This document shows positions 43,280-51,040 of a DNA stretch of 64,000 nucleotides, piece by piece. The notes under the pieces are model-generated. The model ran no database searches, was not told where the DNA came from, and was given only the letters and a program-made list of their open reading frames with translations. Source of the DNA: Oscillospiraceae bacterium (lineage in GTDB: Bacteria; Bacillota; Clostridia; Oscillospirales; Ruminococcaceae); NCBI GenBank assembly GCA_016298065.1, contig JAEDDN010000007.1, positions 1-64,000 of the forward strand, read 5' to 3'. Made by a program: the position numbers and the translations under genes. Every line of letters begins with the position of its first letter. The stretch's first letter is position 1.

Positions 43280-43525
43280 TTAGTCCTCCTTTGCTTTTTC
43301 CAAGTCTTTTATCCTGTGATTAGCTACCCTTATAGCCTCGTCCATCACAGCGTTATGCCTTTCAATTAAATATACTCTCTCGATAAGTGAGTTGTGCTTG
43401 TCCTGCTTTTTTTCAAGCTGTTCTATGCGGTAGTTTGTAAGGCGTGAGTTAACTGCTATACCTGCAAAGGTACCTATTGCGCTTCCGAGCAAAGTTATAA
43501 GCGATACTACAATTTCGGTATTCAT
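43280..43525 (-). CDS. small phage membrane protein (hemolysin XhlA-like)
   Basis: An 81-residue protein with one N-terminal membrane helix (IVVSLITLLGSAIGTFAGIAV) and a charged coiled coil. It sits between the tail-fibre and holin genes, where XhlA-like proteins or spanin-like helpers occur. Exact family is uncertain. Confidence 0.65.
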   Translation of the reverse strand: MNTEIVVSLITLLGSAIGTFAGIAVNSRLTNYRIEQLEKKQDKHNSLIERVYLIERHNAVMDEAIRVANHRIKDLEKAKED

Positions 43526-43731
43526 TATATTTCGGTTACTTCCTCTTCGTAGGGCGGTATATCATATTCCTCATAATTTTCTATATCAAAACCGTCTGCA
43601 CTCACGCAAATAACACAGCCGAACTCCTCGCCTGTTGATATGCGTCTAATCCCCTTAATATCTTCGGGATAGGTACTCGAATGTATCTCCGCCATAATTC
43701 CGTTATTTCTTATCGTCACGCTAATGTCCAC
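43525..43731 (-). CDS. small phage protein of unknown function
   Basis: A 68-residue acidic protein (…YEEYDIPPYEEEVTEI at the end). GTG at 43731 is close to AAGGG; a second GTG at 43719 has better spacing. It overlaps the tail-fibre gene's stop. XkdX-type and similar small proteins are found in this place; no clear family is recognised. Confidence 0.55.
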   Translation of the reverse strand: MDISVTIRNNGIMAEIHSSTYPEDIKGIRRISTGEEFGCVICVSADGFDIENYEEYDIPPYEEEVTEI

Positions 43732-44594
43732 CCTTTCTGCGTTGCTATAGCTTTTTCTGCATCTGTTAATTTTGCTATATTGCTTGCGCCTATAGTTAAT
43801 GTACGACTTGCTCCCGCCGATGAGTTGTCAATAAGTGCATTTAGTGCACTTAAAAGACTTTCTCTTGTCAGCGGTGATGGTACTGTGCCACCAGCTTGGT
43901 AAGTAAAATCAATCGACAAAGGTATAGTGCCCTCAAATGTAATATTTTTAAGAGCACTGCAGTAAGAAAACACACTGCCTAAATTTGTAGCATTAGTTAG
44001 GTTTATCGATGCTATAGTTTCTATGCTCCGCGCTTGGAAAAACATAGCTTGAAAGTTTGTTCCACTTGATGTATTAAGAGCTGGTAAAGTTTTCGCACCA
44101 CTTCCACGAAACATAGAGCTAAAGTTAGTGCCACTACTTAAATCAAGTTGCGGTATAGTTGTATTTTTAGCACCATAAAACATAGACGAAAAGTTTGTTC
44201 CATTTGAAGTGTTAATCGCAGGTATTTCAGACAAACTGCTGCATTGATAAAACATAGACGAAAAGTTTGTTCCATTTGAAGTGTTAATCGCAGGTATTTC
44301 AGACAAACTGCTGCATTGATAAAACATAGCTGAAAAATCAGTACCGTTTGCGGTATCCGAATATTTAAGCTTTGCTACTAAATCATTTCTGTTGTTATAA
44401 TAGCTAAAGTATCGCCAATCAGTCCAAGCAGGGTTAATATCGCTACTTCCTGCTGGTATTTCACTTATTTTGTCGGGAATATCGCTCAACGTCTCGGCAG
44501 AAGTCGAGCCCTTTGCTACAAGTGCCGTATTTGTATCGGTGAGTATATCCTGCAAATCGCTTGCTATTAAGGTAAGGTCGGTTGCTACGCTCAT
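43716..44594 (-). CDS. tail-fibre-like protein with leucine-rich (BspA-type) repeats
   Basis: A protein of 292 residues. The middle consists of 24-residue repeats (AINTSNGTNFSSMFYQCSSL and variants), the DUF285/BspA-type leucine-rich repeat found in surface proteins. The N terminus (SVATDLTLIASDLQDILTDT) resembles the start of phage tail-fibre proteins. Two repeats are identical at DNA level over 72 bases (see 44175). It overlaps the BppU-like gene by one base. It may bind a host-cell surface. Confidence 0.8.
   Translation of the reverse strand: MSVATDLTLIASDLQDILTDTNTALVAKGSTSAETLSDIPDKISEIPAGSSDINPAWTDWRYFSYYNNRNDLVAKLKYSDTANGTDFSAMFYQCSSLSEIPAINTSNGTNFSSMFYQCSSLSEIPAINTSNGTNFSSMFYGAKNTTIPQLDLSSGTNFSSMFRGSGAKTLPALNTSSGTNFQAMFFQARSIETIASINLTNATNLGSVFSYCSALKNITFEGTIPLSIDFTYQAGGTVPSPLTRESLLSALNALIDNSSAGASRTLTIGASNIAKLTDAEKAIATQKGWTLA
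44175..44329 (-). repeat. 72-base tandem repeat in the fibre gene
   Basis: Two identical copies of a 72-base unit (24 codons), followed by the first 11 bases of a third. The exact identity indicates a recent duplication or gene conversion. Confidence 0.9.
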
Positions 44595-45592
44595 TACGCA
44601 TTACCTCCTATAATAGTGTTTATCGCCGATATAGCCGTACTTACATCGCCAATTAGGTCGTAAACGCACTTTGCGGACGGGTACTGCGCATCGGTAGAGT
44701 TTGCAGATAATGATGTTACCTTATTTGAGGTATCTTCCTTACCCGATATATCCTGAACTACCAATCCGCAGTCAATACTGGCACCGCTTGAAAGCGTAAG
44801 GAAAAGGCGACCGCTATTATTTATCATTGCACGCACAATGCTTACTCCGTCTACACCTGTAGCGTTGATACCGCTATCTGCATACGCACTTGTCGTAGTA
44901 TCCCATATATCCCAGTTGCCGTTATTATTTATTTGCGGTGGGTGGGCGGTAACTTGAGCCGACTGCGCCACTTGTGAAGCTAAGCCTTGCGCCGAAAGCT
45001 GTGCGTTTACAGCCCTCGTTGCCGCATTTTGTGCATTATCAGCGTAAGTACTAACATTACTTTCCGAAGCGCTTGCCTGCAAGGCGGAAGCCTCAGCGGC
45101 ATTTTTATATTCCAAAGCTTCGTCTATACAAGCCCTCGAATCAGCAATAAGCTGTTCGGAAATATCCTTTAAATCATCGACTTTCTTTAAGGCGTTTATA
45201 AAAGCCGAAAATTCGTCGGTACTTTCGTACCTTCGCTCGTCTCTTAAAGTGTGCTGGATATCAAGCAAAAACTCTGCCGAGGTGAGTAACGCTCCGTCGT
45301 TATAAAGCTCTATTTCACATCTGGCTTTTCCTTCTGCAGATAGCATATTATCCGTAAGCTCGACCTCTATAATACTGTCAGATATATCTACATCGTTATA
45401 TACATACGTTCCGTCAGGCTTTATACAGGTTATTCTTGCGGTGGTGTTTTCAGGGATTTCAAACACGTCGCTGTCGTCAACAAGCTTTATGTTTACAAAT
45501 CTTGTGTGTATGTCTCCCTTTTTTACTTCAACAAGCTTTGGCGTATTACTGTCGGTAATGCCAAGCGTTATATTTTTTGTAGTCTGTAACAA
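44594..45592 (-). CDS. phage baseplate upper protein (BppU-like)
   Basis: A protein of 332 residues. The N terminus (ITDSNTPKLVEVKKGDIHTRFVNIKLVDD and EGKARCEIELYNDG) matches BppU/DUF2479, which joins receptor-binding proteins to the phage baseplate; the C-terminal part has an Ala-rich coiled coil and a short fibre-like end. The start is TTG at 45592 with AAGGAG upstream, held in a hairpin. No capsid or tail genes are upstream. Confidence 0.82.
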   Translation of the reverse strand: MLQTTKNITLGITDSNTPKLVEVKKGDIHTRFVNIKLVDDSDVFEIPENTTARITCIKPDGTYVYNDVDISDSIIEVELTDNMLSAEGKARCEIELYNDGALLTSAEFLLDIQHTLRDERRYESTDEFSAFINALKKVDDLKDISEQLIADSRACIDEALEYKNAAEASALQASASESNVSTYADNAQNAATRAVNAQLSAQGLASQVAQSAQVTAHPPQINNNGNWDIWDTTTSAYADSGINATGVDGVSIVRAMINNSGRLFLTLSSGASIDCGLVVQDISGKEDTSNKVTSLSANSTDAQYPSAKCVYDLIGDVSTAISAINTIIGGNA

Positions 45593-45597
45593 AATAA

Positions 45598-45630
45598 AAA
45601 ACTCCTTTCATATATCCGAAAGGAGTTTTA
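45598..45630 (-). promoter_or_regulatory. hairpin that includes the BppU ribosome site
   Basis: On the minus strand ACTCCTTTC pairs with GAAAGGAGT, so the AAGGAG ribosome site of the BppU gene lies in the stem; TTTTTT follows. It can be a terminator or a control on translation. Confidence 0.6.
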
Positions 45631-45633
45631 AAA

Positions 45634-45655
45634 AGTTGCATATATCAGTGCAACT
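45634..45655 (-). terminator. terminator of the TelA operon
   Basis: AGTTGC and GCAACT enclose ten bases, followed on the minus strand by TTTTT. It separates the TelA trio from the phage cassette. Confidence 0.7.
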
Positions 45656-45674
45656 ATTTTTATTATTGTATTTT

Positions 45675-46046
45675 TTATTTTCTGCCGTTATGCCTTGTCG
45701 CCGAGCGTATAAGCCCGAAGATAATCCTTATTATTAAAACGGCAATAATTATTATAAAAATTATAAAGCCTATGCCAAACGAAGCAAGCCTTCCTAAGAA
45801 AGATGCTAACCCGTAAGATATATTACTGCGTGAGTTATCACGCTCGTTTTGTACGGTCACGCTATTTTGGTGATAACCTGACGAAGCATTACCCTCTTCC
45901 AAAGAGGTCGCTTCTTCTGTATATGAAGCAGAGCTTTGCTTTGAAGTGGTGGTTTTACCTTCATCGCCGTGTAACATAGCGCTTAAAGCAACAGCAAGTA
46001 TAATTAACAAAATGGTAATTACTACTGCTAATTTGCGGTTTCTCAT
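45675..46046 (-). CDS. small membrane protein of the TelA operon
   Basis: A protein of 123 residues. It has an N-terminal signal-like helix (AVVITILLIILAVALSAML), a Ser/Thr-rich linker, and a second strong membrane segment near the end (IGFIIFIIIIAVLIIRIIFGL). It is not recognised as a named family. It lies 30 bases after telA and is probably part of the same operon. Confidence 0.65.
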   Translation of the reverse strand: MRNRKLAVVITILLIILAVALSAMLHGDEGKTTTSKQSSASYTEEATSLEEGNASSGYHQNSVTVQNERDNSRSNISYGLASFLGRLASFGIGFIIFIIIIAVLIIRIIFGLIRSATRHNGRK

Positions 46047-46075
46047 TTGTGCCTCCTTAAAAAATCACACTTTCA

Positions 46076-47233
46076 TCAGGTGTGAATTTCAAGCAACTTT
46101 TGCTTGATTTCACCCTCAATTTTGCCCAATTCCTCTTCGGCAGAACGACGTTTTTGTCTGCCCTCGTCCTGAATTTTAATAACCTCGTCAAGCGTTTCTA
46201 TAAGCATTCTGTTGGTGTGTTGTAAGGTTTCTATCTCTACAACGCCTCTTTCGCTTTCCTTAGCCGCCTCAATGGTAGACAGTTTTAAGGTTTCGGCGTT
46301 TTTCTTTAAAAGCTCGTTTGTCATATTTGTCACGTTGCGCTGAGCTTCAATAGCCTGAGCCGAATGTTCTATGCCGAGCGATAAGGCAATCTGACTTTTC
46401 CAAAGCGGAATTGTGTTTGTTATTGTTGACTGGATTTTTTCCGCCATCAGCGTATCGGTATTTTGTACCAGGCGTATCTGCGGTGCCATTTGTATGCTTA
46501 TCATTCTTGTAAGCTCGAGGTCATGTATCTTTTTCTCAAAGCGGTCGCAGAAGGAAGCCATATCGTTTGCCTTTTGCGAATCCTCGGGAAGTCCCGAAGC
46601 CTTAGCTTTTTCGACAAGCTCGGGAAGCACTTGCTCACGCACCTCGTTAAGCTTTCTTTTGCCCGCTAAGATATACATACTTATCTCTTTAAAGTTTACT
46701 AAGTTTTTCTCATAAAGCTGATCTAAAAACGCAACGTCCTTTAAAAGCTGTACCTGATGATCCTCTAATACCGTGCAGATTTTATTTACGTTAACCTCTG
46801 CTTCGTTATACTTTGTTTTCATTGTAGCGAGCTTATTTGCAGATCTCTTAAAAAAACCTCTTGAGCTTTTTTTGCTGTCTGCATTAAGTCCGTTTAGCTC
46901 GTTTACAAGGCTTGTGAGCATTCCACCGACCTCGCCCAAATCCTTTGTGCGAACATTATTAAGCGCAGTCTCGGAAAATTGCGACAGCCTTTTTTGTGCT
47001 GCAGAGCCATACTCTAAAATCACAGTGCTGTTTGTAATGTCAATTTGTTTTGCAAATTCTTTAACTTCCGCCAATTCTTCGGGAGTTAAGCTGTCCTCGT
47101 TTAATTTAACTACGGGAATGTCCTTATCGTTTTGCTCATTTGTTCCCTTTGCCTCTCCCGACGGCTGTTCGTCATAGGGAGTTAGGGTAAGCTTTGGTAT
47201 TTCCATGTTTAAGTTTTTGTTTTGCTGATCCAT
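46076..47233 (-). CDS. TelA-like toxic anion resistance family protein
   Basis: A protein of 385 residues, mainly long helices: TPEELAEVKEFAKQIDITNS, the LSQFSETALNNVRTKDLG segment and an NTIPLWKSQIALSLG segment typical of the TelA family. The family was named for tellurite resistance, but most members have no proven role there; some are linked to membrane stress or antibiotic response. It follows an XpaC-like gene, the usual partner. Confidence 0.9.
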   Translation of the reverse strand: MDQQNKNLNMEIPKLTLTPYDEQPSGEAKGTNEQNDKDIPVVKLNEDSLTPEELAEVKEFAKQIDITNSTVILEYGSAAQKRLSQFSETALNNVRTKDLGEVGGMLTSLVNELNGLNADSKKSSRGFFKRSANKLATMKTKYNEAEVNVNKICTVLEDHQVQLLKDVAFLDQLYEKNLVNFKEISMYILAGKRKLNEVREQVLPELVEKAKASGLPEDSQKANDMASFCDRFEKKIHDLELTRMISIQMAPQIRLVQNTDTLMAEKIQSTITNTIPLWKSQIALSLGIEHSAQAIEAQRNVTNMTNELLKKNAETLKLSTIEAAKESERGVVEIETLQHTNRMLIETLDEVIKIQDEGRQKRRSAEEELGKIEGEIKQKLLEIHT

Positions 47234-47264
47234 TACCGTTACCTCGCTTTTTTAAAAATTAAGT

Positions 47265-47945
47265 TTAATTTATCTGACCTTCATCTGTTAAGCCCTGTTG
47301 AGCCATAAGCTGTTGCATAACCACTATATCGCTTGAAATGTCAAGCGCAGTTTCCTCAAAAAGTGCGTCAAGCTGTTTTTCAAAAGCGATTTTCATATTG
47401 TCGAGCATATCTTCTATTTCTCTCATAGAACCCGTAATATTTTCACCTGCCGCCGACTGTTTTTCCATAACCGCATAAGTTTCGGTAAGCTTTTTAAAAT
47501 TTGGCATATAGTAGCTTATAAACTTATGAAGTCCCGGTGCAGAGGAAGGTTTTTTTGCTATATAATCGAATATATTATTGCTGACCATACATAGATGTGT
47601 AACCTTATGTTTTACAACGCTGTTTTTTATATTAAGATTTGTCTGACGTATTAAGTTTATAGTACCCCTGCCCTCTAAAATAAGCTTGTCGGCGCTGTCG
47701 TCACGATAAGAAACTTTAATTTCCTGCTTCGCTTTTTTCTTTTTTTCAAAGCTCACGATTAAAGAGTCTAAAATTATATATACTATTAAGCTTAAAGCGC
47801 TTACTGCTATTACGCTCCAAAAATTAAACCTAAAAAGCACACCCCAAATAAGCCATACCACTCCTATAGCATAAATCGGCACGGCGCTTTTTTTATTCTT
47901 TTGTTTGTTTTGAGCTTCGTTTACAATATTAGAATTATTATCCAT
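47265..47945 (-). CDS. XpaC-like protein
   Basis: A protein of 226 residues with two membrane helices (PIYAIGVVWLIWGVLF and FWSVIAVSALSLIVYIIL) and a long C-terminal helical part that ends in MQQLMAQQGLTDEGQIN. It matches the XpaC family (named for 5-bromo-4-chloroindolyl phosphate hydrolysis). ATG 47945 follows AAGG; the longer frame overlaps the promoter. It pairs with TelA in many Firmicutes. Confidence 0.85.
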   Translation of the reverse strand: MDNNSNIVNEAQNKQKNKKSAVPIYAIGVVWLIWGVLFRFNFWSVIAVSALSLIVYIILDSLIVSFEKKKKAKQEIKVSYRDDSADKLILEGRGTINLIRQTNLNIKNSVVKHKVTHLCMVSNNIFDYIAKKPSSAPGLHKFISYYMPNFKKLTETYAVMEKQSAAGENITGSMREIEDMLDNMKIAFEKQLDALFEETALDISSDIVVMQQLMAQQGLTDEGQIN

Positions 47946-48138
47946 AGCAAACCTTACTTTCCGACATATAAAGTTATCAGACTGTTTTAAATATATCATA
48001 ATATATTTTCATTCGCATTAAAATATATTTTTAGGCGAATTTACAATCTAATAATAATTGTTTACAAGCTATAAATAATTTATAATACACATTACATTCT
48101 ATCTGTTTTTATAAAAAATGACACAAGAAAATTAAAAT

Positions 48139-48567
48139 TTATTTTAAATTTGAATTTTTTCTGTACTGCATATAGCTTTCCAAAATAATCGTTGCCGCAA
48201 CCTCGTCAATTACGTCCTTGCGCTTTTGACCTCTGACATTGGTTTGGTTTAGATATACGCTCGCCTGCATTGTGGTTTGTCTTTCGTCCCACATATCAAC
48301 CGGCAAAGGAATAAGTGCCTTTAGCGCTTTTGCAAACTTTTGACAAAGCTCGGCTCTTGAGCCTAAGGTACCGTCCATATTCTTAGGCAGCCCTACAACC
48401 ACCATATCCACGCAAAGCTCTTTTGTCGCCGCATAAGCGACCTTTTTTACGCACTCTTCAAAGTCCTTTTCCTTTATAACGCCTACCGGAGAAGCGAGAA
48501 ATTCAGTCCTGTCGCATACTGCAAGCCCTGTGCGTGCTTCGCCGAAATCAACCGCCATTATTTTCAT
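48139..48567 (-). CDS. ruvX: Holliday-junction resolvase-like protein
   Basis: A protein of 142 residues of the YqgF/RuvX family (RNase H fold). It has VDFGEARTGLAVCD at the start, the VVGLPKNMDG motif and WDERQTTMQASV. RuvX proteins act in 16S rRNA 5' processing and were proposed as resolvases. It follows pyrD in the same direction. Confidence 0.93.
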   Translation of the reverse strand: MKIMAVDFGEARTGLAVCDRTEFLASPVGVIKEKDFEECVKKVAYAATKELCVDMVVVGLPKNMDGTLGSRAELCQKFAKALKALIPLPVDMWDERQTTMQASVYLNQTNVRGQKRKDVIDEVAATIILESYMQYRKNSNLK

Positions 48568-48599
48568 TTTATCTTATCCTATTCCTTTTATAATTAGCT

Positions 48600-49511
48600 T
48601 TACCAAGGCTTTACCATACCCGTAAGGTCGCTTGCCTTTTTAATGTTATTGTCGTCAAGATACTTATTAAGCCCCTCTATAGCCTTTATCGGCGCATAAG
48701 GGTCGCTAAAAAGTGCGGCTCCCATCTGTACTGCGCTGGCGCCTGCCATCATCATCTCGACAACGTCCTTATATGTAGATACGCCTCCCATACCTACAAC
48801 AGGAATTTTTACTGCGTTTGCGACCTGCCATACCATTCTTACGGCAATCGGGAAAACCGCAGGTCCGCTTAAACCGCCGACATTATTTTTAAGTATCGGG
48901 CGTGCCGATTTTATATCTATTCTCATACCGAGAACGGTATTTATTAAACTTACTGCGTCTGCGCCTGCGTCCTCTACAGCCTTTGCTATATCGGTAATAG
49001 AGGTGACGTTTGGCGAAAGCTTTACCATAAGCGGTTTTGAAGTATGGCGTTTAACGCTCTTTGTAATTCCTGCCGCCGCTTCACAGCTTGTCCCGAAAGC
49101 AGCACCGCCTTGTTTTACATTAGGGCAGGAAATGTTTAGCTCTATCATATCGGCGTCGGTTTCCTCTAACTTTTCGGCAATTTCAATGCAGTCCTCAACC
49201 GTATGGCCTGCTACGTTTACTATTACCGTTATGTCCTGACTCGATAAATACGGTAGCTCATTTTTAATAACATAATCTATACCTGCGTTTTGAAGCCCTA
49301 CCGAATTTAACATTCCGCTCGGAGTTTCCGCAACTCTCGGCGGAAGATTTCCGTTTTGTGCTTTCAGGGTAGTGCCCTTACAGGAAATGCCCCCTAAGCG
49401 TGAAAGCTCATAAAGACACTCGTATTCACGTCCGAAGCCGTAAGCTCCCGAAGCCGGGATTATCGGATTTTTAAATTCTACACCGGCAACCTTTACTCTT
49501 AAATCTGCCAT
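48600..49511 (-). CDS. pyrD: dihydroorotate dehydrogenase B, catalytic subunit
   Basis: A protein of 303 residues, class 1B. The FMN-binding motifs are PASGAYGFG and GMGGVSTY, and the active-site base Cys is in NISCPNVKQGG. It oxidises dihydroorotate in pyrimidine synthesis and passes electrons to the PyrK subunit encoded just upstream. The PyrD-PyrK pair is normal in Firmicutes; the other pyr genes are elsewhere. Confidence 0.96.
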   Translation of the reverse strand: MADLRVKVAGVEFKNPIIPASGAYGFGREYECLYELSRLGGISCKGTTLKAQNGNLPPRVAETPSGMLNSVGLQNAGIDYVIKNELPYLSSQDITVIVNVAGHTVEDCIEIAEKLEETDADMIELNISCPNVKQGGAAFGTSCEAAAGITKSVKRHTSKPLMVKLSPNVTSITDIAKAVEDAGADAVSLINTVLGMRIDIKSARPILKNNVGGLSGPAVFPIAVRMVWQVANAVKIPVVGMGGVSTYKDVVEMMMAGASAVQMGAALFSDPYAPIKAIEGLNKYLDDNNIKKASDLTGMVKPW

Positions 49512-49528
49512 ATATATTCTCCTTAAAG

Positions 49529-50299
49529 TTAGTCTAAGATAATGTCCTTTGCGTTAAAAACAGGACCGTCTTTACAAACGTGAGCTAAATATTCCTCGCC
49601 GTTTTTAACTGTTTTGCAGGCGCATACAAGGCACGCTCCTACTCCGCAACCCATTCTTTCCTCCAGCGACACCTCGCAGGGAATGTTATATTGTTGAGCT
49701 AATTTTATTACTCCCTTTAGCATCGCACCCGGTCCACAGGCAAAAATCATATCTGCGCTTTCTTTGTTTAAACGCTCTTCGAGTGCAGTGGTAACAAAGC
49801 CGTGAATACCTGCGCTTCCGTCATCGGTACAAAGCATTACCTCTGCCCCGTTTTTTTCAAAGTCGTCTGATAATATAACGGCACTACTTGACCTAAAGCC
49901 TATTATAGCGGTGGCATTTTTGCCGTAGCTTTTTGCGGTTTCGAGCATAGGCGGAACGCCTATACCTCCGCCGACAACTATGATTTTTTTGTCACTGCCA
50001 AGCTCGCTAAAGCCCTTACCCAAAGGTCCCATTATATCGAGTGTATCGCCCTTATTAAGCTTTGAAAGCACTTCGGTGCCCTCGCCCCTTACTTCAAACA
50101 CTATTCTTAAAGTGCCTTTATTTTTATCTATTTCGCAAATTGAAACCGGACGTCTTAACATAAAGCCCTCAACCTTTATATGTACAAACTGTCCCTTTTG
50201 AGCTAAGTCTGCCATATCCTTTGCATCAATCACAAAGTCATAAATCGTATCTGTAAGTTTTATTTTGCTTATGATTTTATATTCACCCTGAGTGTACAT
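49529..50299 (-). CDS. pyrK: dihydroorotate dehydrogenase electron-transfer subunit
   Basis: A protein of 256 residues. The FAD domain has RRPVSIC, the NAD domain GGGIGVPP, and the C-terminal [2Fe-2S] cluster is in RMGCGVGACLVCAC...HVC. It carries electrons from dihydroorotate to NAD. It precedes pyrD by 17 bases. A copy of the structured leader element lies 79 bases upstream. Confidence 0.96.
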   Translation of the reverse strand: MYTQGEYKIISKIKLTDTIYDFVIDAKDMADLAQKGQFVHIKVEGFMLRRPVSICEIDKNKGTLRIVFEVRGEGTEVLSKLNKGDTLDIMGPLGKGFSELGSDKKIIVVGGGIGVPPMLETAKSYGKNATAIIGFRSSSAVILSDDFEKNGAEVMLCTDDGSAGIHGFVTTALEERLNKESADMIFACGPGAMLKGVIKLAQQYNIPCEVSLEERMGCGVGACLVCACKTVKNGEEYLAHVCKDGPVFNAKDIILD

Positions 50300-50377
50300 A
50301 CTATTACTCCTTAAATAAATATTGTATCGCTTCGATAGGTTTGGCGTTTAGCCACAGCCGTGTCTATCACGGCGGAT

Positions 50378-50472
50378 TTATAAGTTAAAATGTTCTTAGT
50401 TAAAATCCGTAAGGATTTTTAAAGCGCAAGCTTGTCGGCACCACAGGTGCAGACTAAACTAAGGTTATTATA
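50378..50472 (-). repeat. structured leader element, copy B
   Basis: The second copy of the roughly 95-base element. The stems CTTAGT/ACTAAG, GCACC/GGTGC, AAGC/GCTT and the seven-pair AAAATCC/GGATTTT hairpin are all kept, while changes fall in the loops TTT to TGT and TTAT to TTAC and in linkers. It begins with TATAATAACC (a -10 box on the minus strand) and lies in the leader of pyrK. Confidence 0.6.
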
Positions 50473-50512
50473 ACATAAACTCCTCAAAAAATATAGTACT
50501 GCACATATAAAA

Positions 50513-50546
50513 TAAACAAAGCGACGGCTTTTGCCGTCGCTTTGTT
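50513..50546 (-). terminator. terminator of the small P-loop gene
   Basis: AACAAAGCGACGGC and its complement enclose a short loop; the minus strand then reads TTTATTTTATA. It ends the upstream unit just before the pyrK leader. Confidence 0.8.
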
Positions 50547-50567
50547 AGCATAAATTATGTAAAAATA

Positions 50568-50975
50568 TTAGTCTAAATATTTATCCATTTCTTTAGGCAG
50601 ATTTGAACGGTCTGTAGAAACGGTAAAGGTTACGTTTACTTCGTCCTTTACAAGCTCGTTAATTCTGTCGAGTAAAGCTGCAAGAGCGTTTAAATCTCTG
50701 TCGCCTATTCTCAAAATACCGTCTACAAAAATATCCTTTATATCGTAGTTGCCTGCAAGCACACCTGAAACAAAGCCGTAAAATTCGTCATAGCTTTTAA
50801 TGCCGTAAGCGTCAGCGTGGATAAGTCTTGCCTGCGGTACGATAGAAAATTGTAAGCTCATAGCCTTTTCTATGCAGATAACGTTACCTTCTGTAGTTTT
50901 TGCTGCTTCGTTAACCCTGTCGATTAGTATTTTTGTTTTTCCTGAACCTTTAGTGCCAACTATTAGTTTTATCAT
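50568..50975 (-). CDS. small P-loop ATP-binding protein of unknown function
   Basis: A protein of 135 residues with a clear Walker A motif (GTKGSGKT, 7 to 14) and a Walker B-like DIFVDGIL. It is compact, with no DNA-binding or transport segment. It is not recognised beyond the P-loop; automatic annotation may call it a PilT- or thymidine kinase-like protein. It is a single gene between pyrK and pgi, 65 bases after pgi. Confidence 0.75.
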   Translation of the reverse strand: MIKLIVGTKGSGKTKILIDRVNEAAKTTEGNVICIEKAMSLQFSIVPQARLIHADAYGIKSYDEFYGFVSGVLAGNYDIKDIFVDGILRIGDRDLNALAALLDRINELVKDEVNVTFTVSTDRSNLPKEMDKYLD

Positions 50976-51040
50976 AATGTTTCCTCCATTATATTTATTC
51001 CCACAACGGCGGTTTTGCCACCGTTGTTATATACTTTTTA

